A DNA stretch of 64,000 nucleotides, taken from NCBI RefSeq assembly GCF_026745355.1, contig NC_079202.1:3641692-3705691 (forward strand), read 5' to 3'. Source of the DNA: Beta vulgaris subsp. vulgaris (lineage: Eukaryota; Streptophyta; Magnoliopsida; Caryophyllales; Amaranthaceae). Each line of letters opens with the position of its first letter. Position 1 is the first letter of the stretch. A model generated the notes under the pieces. That model searched no databases. It was not told where the DNA came from and worked only from the letters and a program-made list of their open reading frames with translations. Below, piece by piece: positions 34,590 to 44,090 of the stretch. A program made the position numbers and the translations under genes.

Positions 34590-36180
34590 TTAAACAAAAT
34601 ATTTCTTTAGATTATCCGCATTCCACGGTCGAGCAAGACGAATTCTTTCAGGTAATTCGAGCCGATAAGTCCCTGGTTTATTTGATCACGTGTGTGACCT
34701 TGTAAGGTCCTTCCCAGATAGGGTTGACCTTGCCTTGCATGTGCGCGTTTCCCGTTGCTTCTTTTTTTCAAACAACCCAATCTCCCAATTGTATAGGTTT
34801 ATGCTTCACTCTTCGGTTGAAGTACAAAGTGATCCTTTGCTTGTATTGGATGGATCGGGGGAGAGAGTTACCCCTGATCTCTGGTAAAAGGTGAAGGTTG
34901 ATGAGTTCTTCTTCCTTGATGACGACCAATTGTATCCCACTCGGAGTGTTTTGGCGGTGATGATTATGCTTCCCTGATGACCTCCGCACTCCCCCTCATG
35001 TATCTCCCTTAGTATGTAGTCTCCATCTTCAGTGGTTACATACTTTAGTAAAGATGAGTGTAGGATTTCTTGTACAAGTTCCTGTCGTACCAGGTGCACC
35101 ATTTAGCCCTTGCCTGAACTTTCTTTGCTTCCTTGTTGTCTAGGGAAAGCTCCTCATTGCTCAAGTACTTAATCATATTTTCCATCCATGTAGAAGTTTT
35201 GTCTAAGACGAGAGTTTGTTTGGCATTGATGCTAGGCTGGTGGATGACTTCCCAGATGATGGTCCTTGGGCCGAGCCCATCAGATTAGCTCGCCATCAGC
35301 CTGCTGATTCTCTAACCAAGATACGTGCAAGATCTGAAATTCTTGTAATTTATTGATCACTTCTTTGGTGTTAGATCTATACATCCTTATGTTATCCTGC
35401 TTGGCCTCAAATTCTTCTCATAATTGAATGACTATCAGCTGTGAATCAGACCTGGCGTAGACTGACTTGGCTCCTGAGGCGATGCATGTATGTAGCCCTA
35501 GAATTAGGGACTCATATTAAGCTTCAATATTGGAGGCTAAAAAGTCAAACTTAATGCCATACTCCAACATGTCACCAACAGGCGGGATTACGACTAGCCC
35601 TGCTCCACTCCCCGTTTTGGTAGAAGAGCCATCAACTTGAAGCCCCAAGGTTGTTGATCCCTCTTCCTCGAGTCGGTCCGGAACTACACTATGAGATGAA
35701 GTTTGCAGGGACTTGGGCCATAATTGCCCTACGAGGTTCATACTCGAGGCCAAAATCGGCCACTTGGTCAACCCAATGTGTCATGCGACTTGAGTGGTTG
35801 CGATTTTCAATGACTTTTTCAAGGGGTTGTTTGATTAGGACCTTGATAGGATGTGCTTGAAAGTATGGCTTCAGCTTACAACTTGCCATAACTAAGGCAT
35901 ATATCATCTTTTTAATCTGGTTGTACTTACTTTGTCCCCCTCGAAAAGCATGGCTGACGAAGTACACCGGATGTTGGCTTTCTTCTCAATCAGCGACAAT
36001 CATGACACTTAGTGTGTATTCGGACACCGCCAGATAGACGTACAATGTTTCCCCTGAGAGGGGGGAGATGAGCTTGGGAAGGGTGGAAAGGTGTTGCTTG
36101 AGTTGCTGAAACGCCTTTTCTGCTTCTTCATCCTAGTCAAATTCTTTTCGCTTGAGTGTGCGAAAGAAGGTAAGACTTTT
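34590..36180 (-). pseudogene. Ty3/gypsy (Tat-like) pol fragment: RT-RNase H, second RNase H, integrase ends
   Basis: From right to left on the minus strand: the end of RT/RNase H (KEFDWDEEAEKAFQQLKQHL near 36130, VSHAFRGGQSKYNQIKKM, YFQAHPIKVL, 35970-35700); a second RNase H-like domain (LQVDGSSTKTGSGAGLVVIP near 35600, ASNIEA, YARSDSQL); the integrase zinc-binding end (YILREIHEGECGGHQGS, near 35000); and the integrase C-terminus (QLGDWVV, PIWEGPYKVTH, ARPWNADNLKKYFV) with stop at 34590-34592. The integrase catalytic core between GYNW and the C-terminal part is absent. Tandem RNase H domains point to the Tat lineage. Multiple frame changes. The gag of this element is not adjacent. Confidence 0.75.
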
Positions 36181-36577
36181 GTATAGAGAAATCTAGAAAA
36201 TTGGATACAAAAAATATAAATATTTGTATGTGCATGAGCTGAAAGATGAGCTAATTAAGAGAGATCTCACAAAATATTTTGAAGTGTATAAGCAAGGGTT
36301 CTACTAAAGATATAAGTGAGAGACATAGACTCTCGCAAATATACTTGTAAAATTCTTATTAATGTACTAAATGAAATTGCAATTTTGTTATATTATTCAC
36401 GTCCATCAAAGCTTCCAGAAGCACCCTCAAATTTCTATCATAAAATGCGTAAGGACTCTCTAGTTTATGGATTAATTTTGATAACTTAGAGATACTAGAG
36501 AATTAAGGGCAAAATTGCCATTTTACTACTTTCTATTTGAAGCAGATGGGAATTACAAATATTTGAAGTAGGGGGAG
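36181..36577. other. Probable 3' internal end of a small copia-like element
   Basis: No readable protein. The stretch ends in gtagggggag, a polypurine tract directly before the LTR start at 36578. Confidence 0.35.
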
Positions 36578-36871
36578 TGTTTGACCAGAGTTTCAAATCA
36601 GTTAGCTAAGTTTCTACTTTCCAACTTTAGTTAGAGATAGTGTTAGTGGTTTGCTTAGCCAACAACATGTTTTCTATGAAGTTAACAATTGTTAGTAGTT
36701 AGTGGGACCATGTTTTACCCCACTTTGTTTCATGTTCCTAGTTACTAGGTGACAATTATGTGTTTCTTCTTTATTTAAAGAGTTGTAGTTTGCTCTTGTC
36801 GTAGTAATCTAGTTAAATCATATTCTCGCTCTTATTTAGTCTCTTGCTCGGTTTACTTGACTTTCCCAACA
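36578..36871 (+). repeat. Short LTR (copia-like 3' LTR)
   Basis: 294 bp from TGTTTGACC to CCCAACA, preceded by a polypurine tract. A TATA-like tatttaaag lies near 36771. No partner LTR is seen in the window, so this is a truncated element. Confidence 0.5.
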
Positions 36872-37466
36872 TATTCATGAAAAAAAAAGCACATATTTAA
36901 TTGGAATAGGTTTTCATCATCTTAAACATTAATATATTATATATAATATATATTATTTTTCGTTATTTATAACTACCTTATAAACTAATTGTGAATCCAA
37001 ACATGACTATTAACTTTCTCTATTGTCTCTCGTCGCTCCCAGTGGCGAATCCAGGAATCTGGGAATAGTTGGTCATGCTCTAGGTAACATGGAAATGGAT
37101 ATAGGAACAACCGGATGGGTACAGCGATGGAAAACGTCAAAATTAAAATTTTAAAAATGGGTACGACATAAATTCAGCTAAAAGAAAAAAAAAAACAACT
37201 TAACTTGCAATTGTAGAACCAAGGCTAGCACCATATGCTAGTTACAATTGCTCTAAACTTGCAATGTACACGATTCCAAGTGAAATCACTTTATCCCACT
37301 AATAATCACATCAAACTATTTATGTATCAACAAAAATCACAAAATACTCCCAATATCAGAGCATAGCCACAACATGAAAAGGCCAAAAATCATTAGAAAA
37401 GGATAGCAAACGACAAAGTATAGAATTATAAGCAAGAGACGGATCAAAAATACGAAGAAAACTAAC
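36872..37466. other. Intergenic or intronic sequence downstream of the DRMY1-like exons
   Basis: Contains no further exon of the Myb-like gene; an acidic segment would be expected next. A short word gtggcgaatccaggaat (37042) is seen in many plant repeats. Confidence 0.4.
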
Positions 37467-38286
37467 CAGAGGTTGATCCTCATGACCAACATCCTGAATC
37501 AAGGGTTGACTATAAGCCAAATGACGCCATAACATTTGATACTCCCTAGGACTAGTAATCCCCGTTTTAGTCTTCTTCACTAACAACTGCCAATCAATCT
37601 TCACTTCTGGAAATTGCTCAATTTCTCTCAGCAATGTGCTGAATACCTAATTTTCAGCATAATCAACAACCAAAAAAAGGAACAAAATAATGAAAAGAAA
37701 AATAACACTCAAAATAGAATTACATGTAAAGAGATACGAGAGACAAAATACCTCTGCAAGAGAGTGCAAATGTCTTCTTCAGTGACTGCAACTTTCTTCA
37801 GCTTTTTACCAATGGCGTCAGCATGGCTGCCAAATTGAGGAAATTGAAGCTCAGTATAATTTCATGTGTGGAGTAGACATCAGATTGAAGCTAAAACCCT
37901 AGAGTTAGGGTTTATGAATTGAAGTGAAAAGAGATGAATTTTTCGATAGAATAGTTGTGAAATTTTGAAGACTTTTCTTTCGAATAACCAAACCAAACTT
38001 CAAATACAACAAATCGAAGCATTAATTGAGCGAAAAAGCAATGAAAATCTAATGCAAAAGAAGAACCCTAAATCCATGAAACTGAAATATTGACAAGGCC
38101 TCCAATTCATTGAATAAAATCAACAACCAAATCAATTAGTTTGACAACAAATCCAAGAATTCTAGAATCAAAATCATCTAATTTCAAAAAAATTACATAA
38201 AACGAAAAGCCTAACCTGTGAAAAATAGGAGATTCAAGAGGACGATTCGAAGAAGAAGAATTTCGCCGATCTTCACCAATCACCAT
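37467..38286 (-). pseudogene. DRMY1/DP1-like Myb-family gene, first three exons only
   Basis: Exon 1 is 38286-38216 (ATG, MVIGEDRRNSSSSNRPLESP...; donor gttagg). Exon 2 is 37826-37752 (KKLKKVAVTEEDICTLLQR; ag acceptor, gtattt donor); the phases of exons 1 and 2 fit exactly. Exon 3 is about 37646-37467 (LLREIEQFPEVKIDWQLLVK, then GITSPREYQMLWRHLAYSQP; donor gttagt). This is the conserved N-terminal region of DRMY1/DP1-type plant nuclear Myb/SANT proteins. With the acceptor at 37647 the reading meets a stop and lacks a few residues (the expected YxxxTVLTLL is shortened to YSAHC); an alternative acceptor (cag at 37639-37641) keeps the frame. No later exons, including the SANT domain, were found. 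It is therefore a gene fragment or a gene broken by insertions on its 3' side. Confidence 0.65.
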
Positions 38287-39117
38287 ACTTACGAGTTACG
38301 ACACCAACCCGGCAACACACGAGTTTTTTCCCAAATTCTAGGGTTTTGAATTATAATTTTTTTATCTCTGAAAAATGCAAAACGGGTATCAATCGGTAGA
38401 TCAACGTGAGATGATAATTTTAGTTGAAAATTAGAAAGAAAAAGGATATTCATGTAAACAAAATTCAAGAATTTTAGTTAACACTTGAGGTTGAAGCAGA
38501 GAGGAAGAGAAAGAGACGTGAGAGAGAGAAAGGGATAGTGTTTGGTTTTTTTGGTTAGTGAATGGGAGAGAGTGTTAATTTGCTTTTGCCAAAATAATAG
38601 TTGGTAACGTGACTAACTGTGACCCTACATAGTTCTGCCATTGATTGCTCCAACTTCCAAATAATAAAAAAAAACTTCTTGTGTTCACATTGTTAACCAT
38701 GGCGATACGGATATGCTCAAAATGCTAGTCTACTGTTTTCCTCTTTTTTGCTATGGTCGGTCAGTCGGTGTAAATAAGGTGCAAACTCTTCATATTCATT
38801 TTTGTTGGGTGCATGCCTAATTACACTTGTTAATATTACTAAGAGTTACCTGTTGGCTAGATTATATAATTCCATGTGCGTTTGATATCAGCTAATGAAT
38901 CAAAGTCGGTGTCATAACTTCCCCACATTTTGTCATCCAATTAATTCCTTGCATGTTTCACCCGAAGCCTTGTTGCGGTAGTAAAGAATTGTCCTGGAAC
39001 ATTCCACCTACTCCCATTTTCTTTAAGAAAAAGTCTCTAGAATTATCTGAATATTGATTTCAAAAGTATGTAAGATTCACAAACAGTGCATTTTAATTTA
39101 CCTCCTCCACGAAACAA
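38287..39117. promoter_or_regulatory. Shared upstream region between two divergent genes
   Basis: 831 bp between the ATGs of the minus-strand Myb-like fragment and the plus-strand DOG1-like gene. Contains a purine-rich leader near the left gene (38495-38540, gagagagaaag), and attatataat near 38861-38870, about 250 bp before the DOG1-like ATG, which could be its TATA box. No open frame of note. Confidence 0.45.
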
Positions 39118-39823
39118 ATGGCTAGCCACCTTCAAGATATGATGTCCACTAGCAACCCTTTTGGTGCCTTCTTCAAAGGCTGGCTTGAACGTCAACAAGC
39201 CTTCCTCGACCAACTTCTTGTCACACCAAATCATGAAGCCAAGAATAGCAGCCTGCTAATCGAACTTGCATTATCTCACTACGCGGATTACTATGAAAAG
39301 AAGGCTCAACTCGTTTGGCAAGATGTTTTCCCCTCCCTGGCTAAGTTCCTTAGAGAAATCTTTGCTTTGGATGGGAGGGTTTAAACCCTCAATCACATTC
39401 TCCCTCGTTGAGTTTTCTGTTTCTGACATGGTACCAGAGCAGGTAGAAAAACTAATACGCCTAAAGAAAGAAACTAAAATAGAAGAGAGGACATTGATGG
39501 ATGCTTTGGCTGCGGTGCAGGAGGCCATGGGATCTCCCCCATTGATAAATCTTGTTAAGCAATACGGTAGGTTGGTGAACGGGGAGGTGTCAGATTTTGC
39601 CGAAGCTATCGATGAAACGAAGCATTCGCTGTCTAGTCTTGTTCATAGTGCGGATAATCTTCGACGGAACACTGTGATGAAGGTAATACAAATCCTTAAT
39701 GAGAATCAGAGCTTGAAGTTTTTGAGTGCTGTTGCCAAGTACCAACTTAGTAGTAGAGCTAAGGGACTGCAAAACGATGTGCAAAATGAAAGAGAAGGAG
39801 CATACGCTCCTCCCCTACTTTAA
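39118..39823 (+). pseudogene. DOG1-domain protein (seed-dormancy/TGA-bZIP-like family), one frameshift
   Basis: Intronless. ATG at 39118 in good context (caaATGGC): MASHLQDMM, then FGAFFKGWLERQQAFLDQLL and ALSHYADYYEKKAQL, the N-terminal half of the DOG1 domain. The frame breaks at about 39319-39331 (gttttcccctccc) and continues in the next frame with SPPWLSSLEKSLLWMGGFKP, EQVEKLIRLKKETKIEERTL, MDALAAVQE and DNLRRNTVMKVIQILNENQS to the stop TAA at 39821-39823. The full domain is present at about the normal length (near 235 residues). Proteins of this type control dormancy and ABA responses or resemble the C-terminus of TGA bZIP factors; no bZIP is present here. The single break sits in adjacent T and C runs, so sequence error is as likely as pseudogenisation. 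A MITE follows directly. Confidence 0.85.
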
Positions 39824-40151
39824 GGCTCCGTTTGGTAGGGCGTAAAAATTTTTCGGTGTAAAATGATTTTTATGGAAAATAATTTATAATGGAAAACACA
39901 ATTCCAAAATTAGTTTTCCGTTGTTTGGTTCGATGTAAGAAAAATGATGAAATGAAAGGGAAAGTAAGGAGGTAGTGAGAGGAGTGTACACCCCTTCATT
40001 TTGAAAAGAAAATAGTTTTCTATCATTGGGAGAGTAATTTTACCTCAAAGGAAAATAGTTTTACACTCTTTTGCCAACCAAACAATGTAAAACTGAAAAT
40101 AGAGGAAAACAATTTTCTGGGAAAATGTTTTATGCCCTACCAAACGGAGCC
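39824..40151. mobile_element. Tourist-like (PIF/Harbinger) MITE
   Basis: 328 bp with inverted ends ggctccgtttggtagggc / gccctaccaaacggagcc and the three-base duplication TAA (39821-39823 and 40152-40154), as expected of PIF/Harbinger MITEs. The interior is AT-rich with further inverted words (ggaaaac / gttttcc). The left TAA is also the stop codon of the DOG1-like frame. Confidence 0.85.
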
Positions 40152-40154
40152 TAA

Positions 40155-40474
40155 GTGATTTTTGCCAAATAATGCTAGATTTGCGGAGAAGGTAATCCAT
40201 CCACCAGACATAGACAATCAAATATACTTCCTCTAATAATAGATAAAGTAGGGAGTTACTAAGGAATATAGAGAGAGAAAGTTGAGATCACGATATAGTA
40301 GAGTAATAGAAAAAAAGTTGTGGTTCGTTCTTGTTTTTAGTGGTATATTTGTAATAAGAGTGAACTGCTTTTACCATTTAGAGTTTGGTTTTACTTGTTG
40401 TGACTATTTCAAATAAGGGAAATGTTTTATTTATTGTGAAACGGATGAAATATATATATATTTAAATTAGAAAG
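40155..40474. other. Non-coding interval
   Basis: AT-rich; nothing recognisable. Confidence 0.4.
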
Positions 40475-40483
40475 TATTATATG

Positions 40484-41562
40484 GGAAAAATTGTGAAATA
40501 GTACCTTTTATAGCACTGGCTTTGTGAACTAGTACCTTTATTGTTTTTTTTTGTCAACTAGTACCTTTAAGTTGTGAAATCTTTTATTTGCAGTACCTTT
40601 ACTAAATTTTCCGGGCAAAACAGTCAACATTCCGACGTTGACTCCTGATTTCCCACCAAATTTTGCGCGTGAGTTACACATCTAATCTTTGAACCCCTCT
40701 CTCCCACTCGCCTAAAATATTACTCCCATTTAACTCAATCTTTTTCCACAAAAACAGAAACCTTGACCACTATACTCAAAACTCTCCCATTCTTACCCTA
40801 AATTTCACCTTGTCAAAGAGAATTCAACTATTGGGAATTGAATTTCAGTTTCAGTCTTCTTCAATTTCAAAGGTATGTTAATTAATTCCTTTTCATTTTA
40901 TTTTCGGAAATTTAGGGCTAATTTTTTGTTTTTTTAATCTTATAGAAGAATGTCTTCTTCAAAGTCTGGATCTTCCTCAGCCAAACGTACTAGGAAGTGT
41001 GGATGTGGAGTCCCAGTTGCTGAAAAAAGATCATGCACTGTTGATAATCCAGGGAGGAAATTTATAGCATGCAAATTTTATGACAAGGAGAGTGGGCACA
41101 GGGGCTGTGAGCTTTTTGATTGGGTGGACCAAGGTTCGACTGAATGGCAGAAGGACACCGTCAATCAATTGGTGTTGGAGAAGCAAATTCTGAAATCTCA
41201 AAATACACTACTGAAGAGACAGAGAGGAGAGAGAATGTGATAAGAGAGAGAGAATTTACTGAAAATGAATAGAGTGGTGGTGAGAAAGTAAAGATGGGAG
41301 ATGAAAGAGTGAGAAATTGGGGGGAAAATGGAGTTAAAAGAGGAGAGTGAGAACACGCTCCTTCAGAAGCAAAAAAAAGGCCAACTTTGGTGGGAAATCA
41401 GGAGTCAACGTCGGAATGTTGACTGTTTTGCCCGGAAAATTTAGTAAAGGTACTGCAAATAAAAGATTTCACAACTTAAAGGTACTAGTTGACAAAAAAA
41501 AACAATAAAGGTACTAGTTCACAAAACCAGTGCTATAAAAGGTACTATTTAACAATTTTTCC
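40484..41562. mobile_element. Pack-MULE (Mutator-like element with long TIRs carrying a gene fragment)
   Basis: 1079 bp with long inverted repeats (about 190 bp each, 40484-40670 and 41380-41562) beginning ggaaaaattg. The nine-base target duplication tattatatg is exact (40475-40483 and 41563-41571), the Mutator signature. It encloses a GRF zinc-finger reading frame with a likely intron in its 5' leader (gtatgt at 40874 to ag at 40944-40945) and no transposase. Confidence 0.9.
40950..41240 (+). CDS. GRF-type zinc finger protein, short frame inside the Pack-MULE
   Basis: 96 codons from ATG 40950. Low-complexity Ser-rich start, then the GRF zinc finger: KCGCGVPVAE, NPGRKFIACKFYDK, GCELFDWVD, with the cysteines CxC...C...C in their places. 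After it comes a short Lys/Gln-rich, possibly coiled segment (QLVLEKQILKSQNTLLKRQ) and a stop at 41238-41240. Plant GRF proteins of this size class are very common, and many lie in Mutator-like elements. Full-length relatives often have a longer C-terminal coiled coil; here the frame ends at a purine-rich gagagag stretch. It could be expressed, but capture by the transposon is the simplest explanation. Confidence 0.75.
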   Translation: MSSSKSGSSSAKRTRKCGCGVPVAEKRSCTVDNPGRKFIACKFYDKESGHRGCELFDWVDQGSTEWQKDTVNQLVLEKQILKSQNTLLKRQRGERM

Positions 41563-41571
41563 TATTATATG

Positions 41572-42242
41572 TTTTTATTATGGCGCGCAAGTAGGTGGAT
41601 CATTAAGTAGTTTTTGTCCCCCCAACACATCTTCTACTTCTTAGACTTCCTTGTTTTCGGTTGCTTCTCGTATGATTTTCTTTTTGATATTTATGGAATT
41701 AAGAGGCTTATCACTTGACGGTGTTAGTTGGTTTTGTTTTTCTGGTCTTATATGAGCGAAAGCATTAGTAGGTGTATGATTATAAGTATTATAAGCGCAA
41801 TTTTATGAATCATATTCATAAGTACTTAAAAAATGATCTTATGTATATAGAATTAAGGATCACATAATAGTTTTAGAATTAATCTTTGAAGCTTGCGTGA
41901 TTTCCACAAAGCTCGTCGAGATCCGGAGATAGAACCGCTATATGATTCCGTCACTTAGTCTACCAATCCAGATCAATATTCCACTAATGCTAGTTGGAAG
42001 AAAGAAGGGCTCTTCTTTTCTTGGAGTTAATATTACGTAGCTTTTGAAAGAGAGAGAAAATAATAAGAGAAATTGACTGCTTTATTTTCTAAATTTTCCA
42101 CGTAATCATAGCAACAAATTGGGCTAGGAATCCCCTCTCCTTACTCATCTTTGGTCGGCCATCCTAGAGTCTGTCATGGGCTCTAGGTCTTTCTTTTGTT
42201 GACTCAGGCCACATTGTTTGAGTGTGACCTTGTAGTATTCAT
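41572..42242. other. Non-coding interval
   Basis: No recognisable gene or element ends; mixed AT-rich sequence. Confidence 0.4.
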
Positions 42243-42444
42243 TTATGCTATGTTTGGGAATGAGAATTTCATTTGTAATTCTGGATTTGGCCCAAATGAA
42301 GTGTTTGGGAAGTTGTATAATTTGAAATTGGAATTGGGCCAATTCCAGCCTACTTCCAACTAGCCCAACTTTTTTCATTTGCAAATTCCAACTTAGAGCC
42401 TGTCATTTACAATTCCAAAATTTTCCTCAGATATGACAAAGAAG

Positions 42445-42550
42445 CTCAATCCTTCTCTCTCACCATTGATGAGGCTCGATCTACTTCTCTCTCACCATTG
42501 ATAAAGCTCAATCTACTTCTCTCTCACCATTGATGAAGCTCGATCTACTT
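42445..42550. repeat. Short tandem repeat, period about 32 bp
   Basis: Three copies plus a partial one of a unit containing cttctctctcaccattgatg, starting at 42445, 42475, 42507 and 42539. Confidence 0.8.
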
Positions 42551-42605
42551 AGAATTCCTAATTACACCACATCAAAAATCAAAATATAGTAGAAAAAAAA
42601 CGCAC

Positions 42606-42851
42606 TGTTTCTTATGGCGTTTAGTTTTGAAGTGCTCATCTCTAACGGTAACATTGGCGAAGTAACAATCACAATGAAGACTGTAATACTGACCCATACC
42701 AGGTAAATCTTCATCGACCGGCAACGGTTTTGTCTCAGAATCAGTTTTCTGAAGAGTATCGTAAGCAAGATCGTCTCCTTTAACAAGAAATTTAGAACGA
42801 CGATACCTTCTGTGTTTTACGCTTCTATATATGGGGGCATTTTCCTCCCAT
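42606..42851 (-). pseudogene. Captured exon of a ZNF593/Bud20-like C2H2 zinc finger gene
   Basis: The native-looking ATG is at 42851 (MGGKCPH) but is followed by a stop. The next frame gives RRSKFLVKGDDLAYDTLQK, then PLPVDEDLPGMGQYYSLHCD, YFANVTVRDEHFKTKRHKK. This is the conserved ZNF593/Bud20 zinc finger (C..C, H...H: CDC-type spacing partly changed to SLHCDCYF). The exon ends at a gt donor (42604-42605), so genomic DNA, not cDNA, was captured. Family members act in pre-60S ribosome export. In-frame stop and frame change show it is not functional. Confidence 0.75.
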
Positions 42852-43306
42852 TTTCTCTCTCCTCTCAAAGACTGCAACAAGGAAGTTGCTGCAATGGAAA
42901 TTCGTCGTCGAGAAAAACCCTAGAAATTTAGATATTTCCCAAACAGAAAGTTGAATTTGAAATTCCGGAATTGGAAATTTCGGTATTTGCCAAACAAGGA
43001 ATTTGAATTTGAAATGAATAATTTAGAATTCCTAATTTCAATTCCATAATTGTAAATGAAATGACGGTTCCCAAACACTACCTTATTGGGCTTCATTTTT
43101 ATTACTTACTAAACCTGAAGTTCTATAGCATTCTCTAGGAAGACGTATAGACGACCCAATTTAATAAACTTATTATCCACATAATACGATCCATGATATA
43201 TTTATTAATTGCACTAGATTCGAGGACGATCCAATTTAATGAACTTATTATCCCTCTTGTTCGAGATGAGTGTGTAATATTCAAATTCCTTTAGTCCCCA
43301 TTGTCT

Positions 43307-43363
43307 AACTTGATAGTATGATCCCCTCAAAAAAAAAAAGAAAAAAAACTTGATAGTATGATC
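43307..43363 (+). mobile_element. Tail-only retroposition: A-rich insert with 17-bp target duplication
   Basis: aacttgatagtatgatc occurs at 43307-43323 and again at 43347-43363. Between them are 23 bases: ccctc and then almost pure A. This is what a LINE-driven insertion truncated to its poly(A) tail looks like. Confidence 0.7.
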
Positions 43364-44090
43364 ATATTTCTTGTCATCCATACTAGTCTTTAAATTAATC
43401 CTTGAAATCCGAGTTCAAATTAACAAACAAATCATCATCATATAATCCATTTGAGCACAACCATGCAGTTTTCAATTTTCACTCTCTAAGAGGCCAAAAC
43501 ACCTGTCCTATCTCATATAGGAGGACTTTTCAATCTTATGGCAACTAAAGCTCCCACTCAACTTTTAGCACAACCCGAATGCTGCCTTTATAGTCACATT
43601 TTACGACATGACGTTTGACAACATCAAAGTTATACCAACATTAAGCCAAGCAGTGTTCCACCCATGTCTTAGGAATTCACTAATATAATTATGAAGTCAT
43701 AGAAACTTCTAAGTAGGTCTGTTCAATCATGTATCAACTTTACATATCTATATGATTGACTAAATATCTTCATGTTCCTAGCCCATGAGACGACCTTATC
43801 AATCAATCTTATATGCTAATCCTTTAATAAGTCATTTATGTCAAATTTAATGACTTAGATTAAGAACTCTAATATTCTATAAATTCAGTTCACTTACATT
43901 GTTTCATTCATCAAATCACATATTTGACAATGCCATCGAATTTAAGATATATTTTGGACATTTTATTTGATACCAAAACCACATTAAATAAGACATAATT
44001 TATTTCTCATAAACATAAAATAGCAAAACCATGTCTCTACATTGTAACAAGTTTCTGTAAACCTAGTACAATCTAAAGCCACTCTACATT
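43364..44090. other. Non-coding interval, possibly the 3' LTR side of the copia element
   Basis: Lies downstream (in minus-strand sense) of the copia pol end at about 44100. LTR boundaries were not found. Confidence 0.35.

Larger units (their letters stand above)
42246..43082. mobile_element. PIF/Harbinger-type MITE carrying a ZNF593/Bud20-like exon
   Basis: 837 bp. Ends tgctatgtttgggaatg and (inverted) ggtagtgtttgggaaccg, followed inward by related inverted words (catttgtaatt / aattgtaaatg). Flanked by TTA on both sides (42243-42245 and 43083-43085). The middle contains a minus-strand zinc-finger exon and a short tandem repeat. No transposase. Confidence 0.75.

Noticed and set aside
43190..43260. 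LTR pair formed by the repeated caatttaat.aacttattatcc words
   Set aside because: Only about 35 bp long, not bounded by TG/CA ends; likely a small local duplication.
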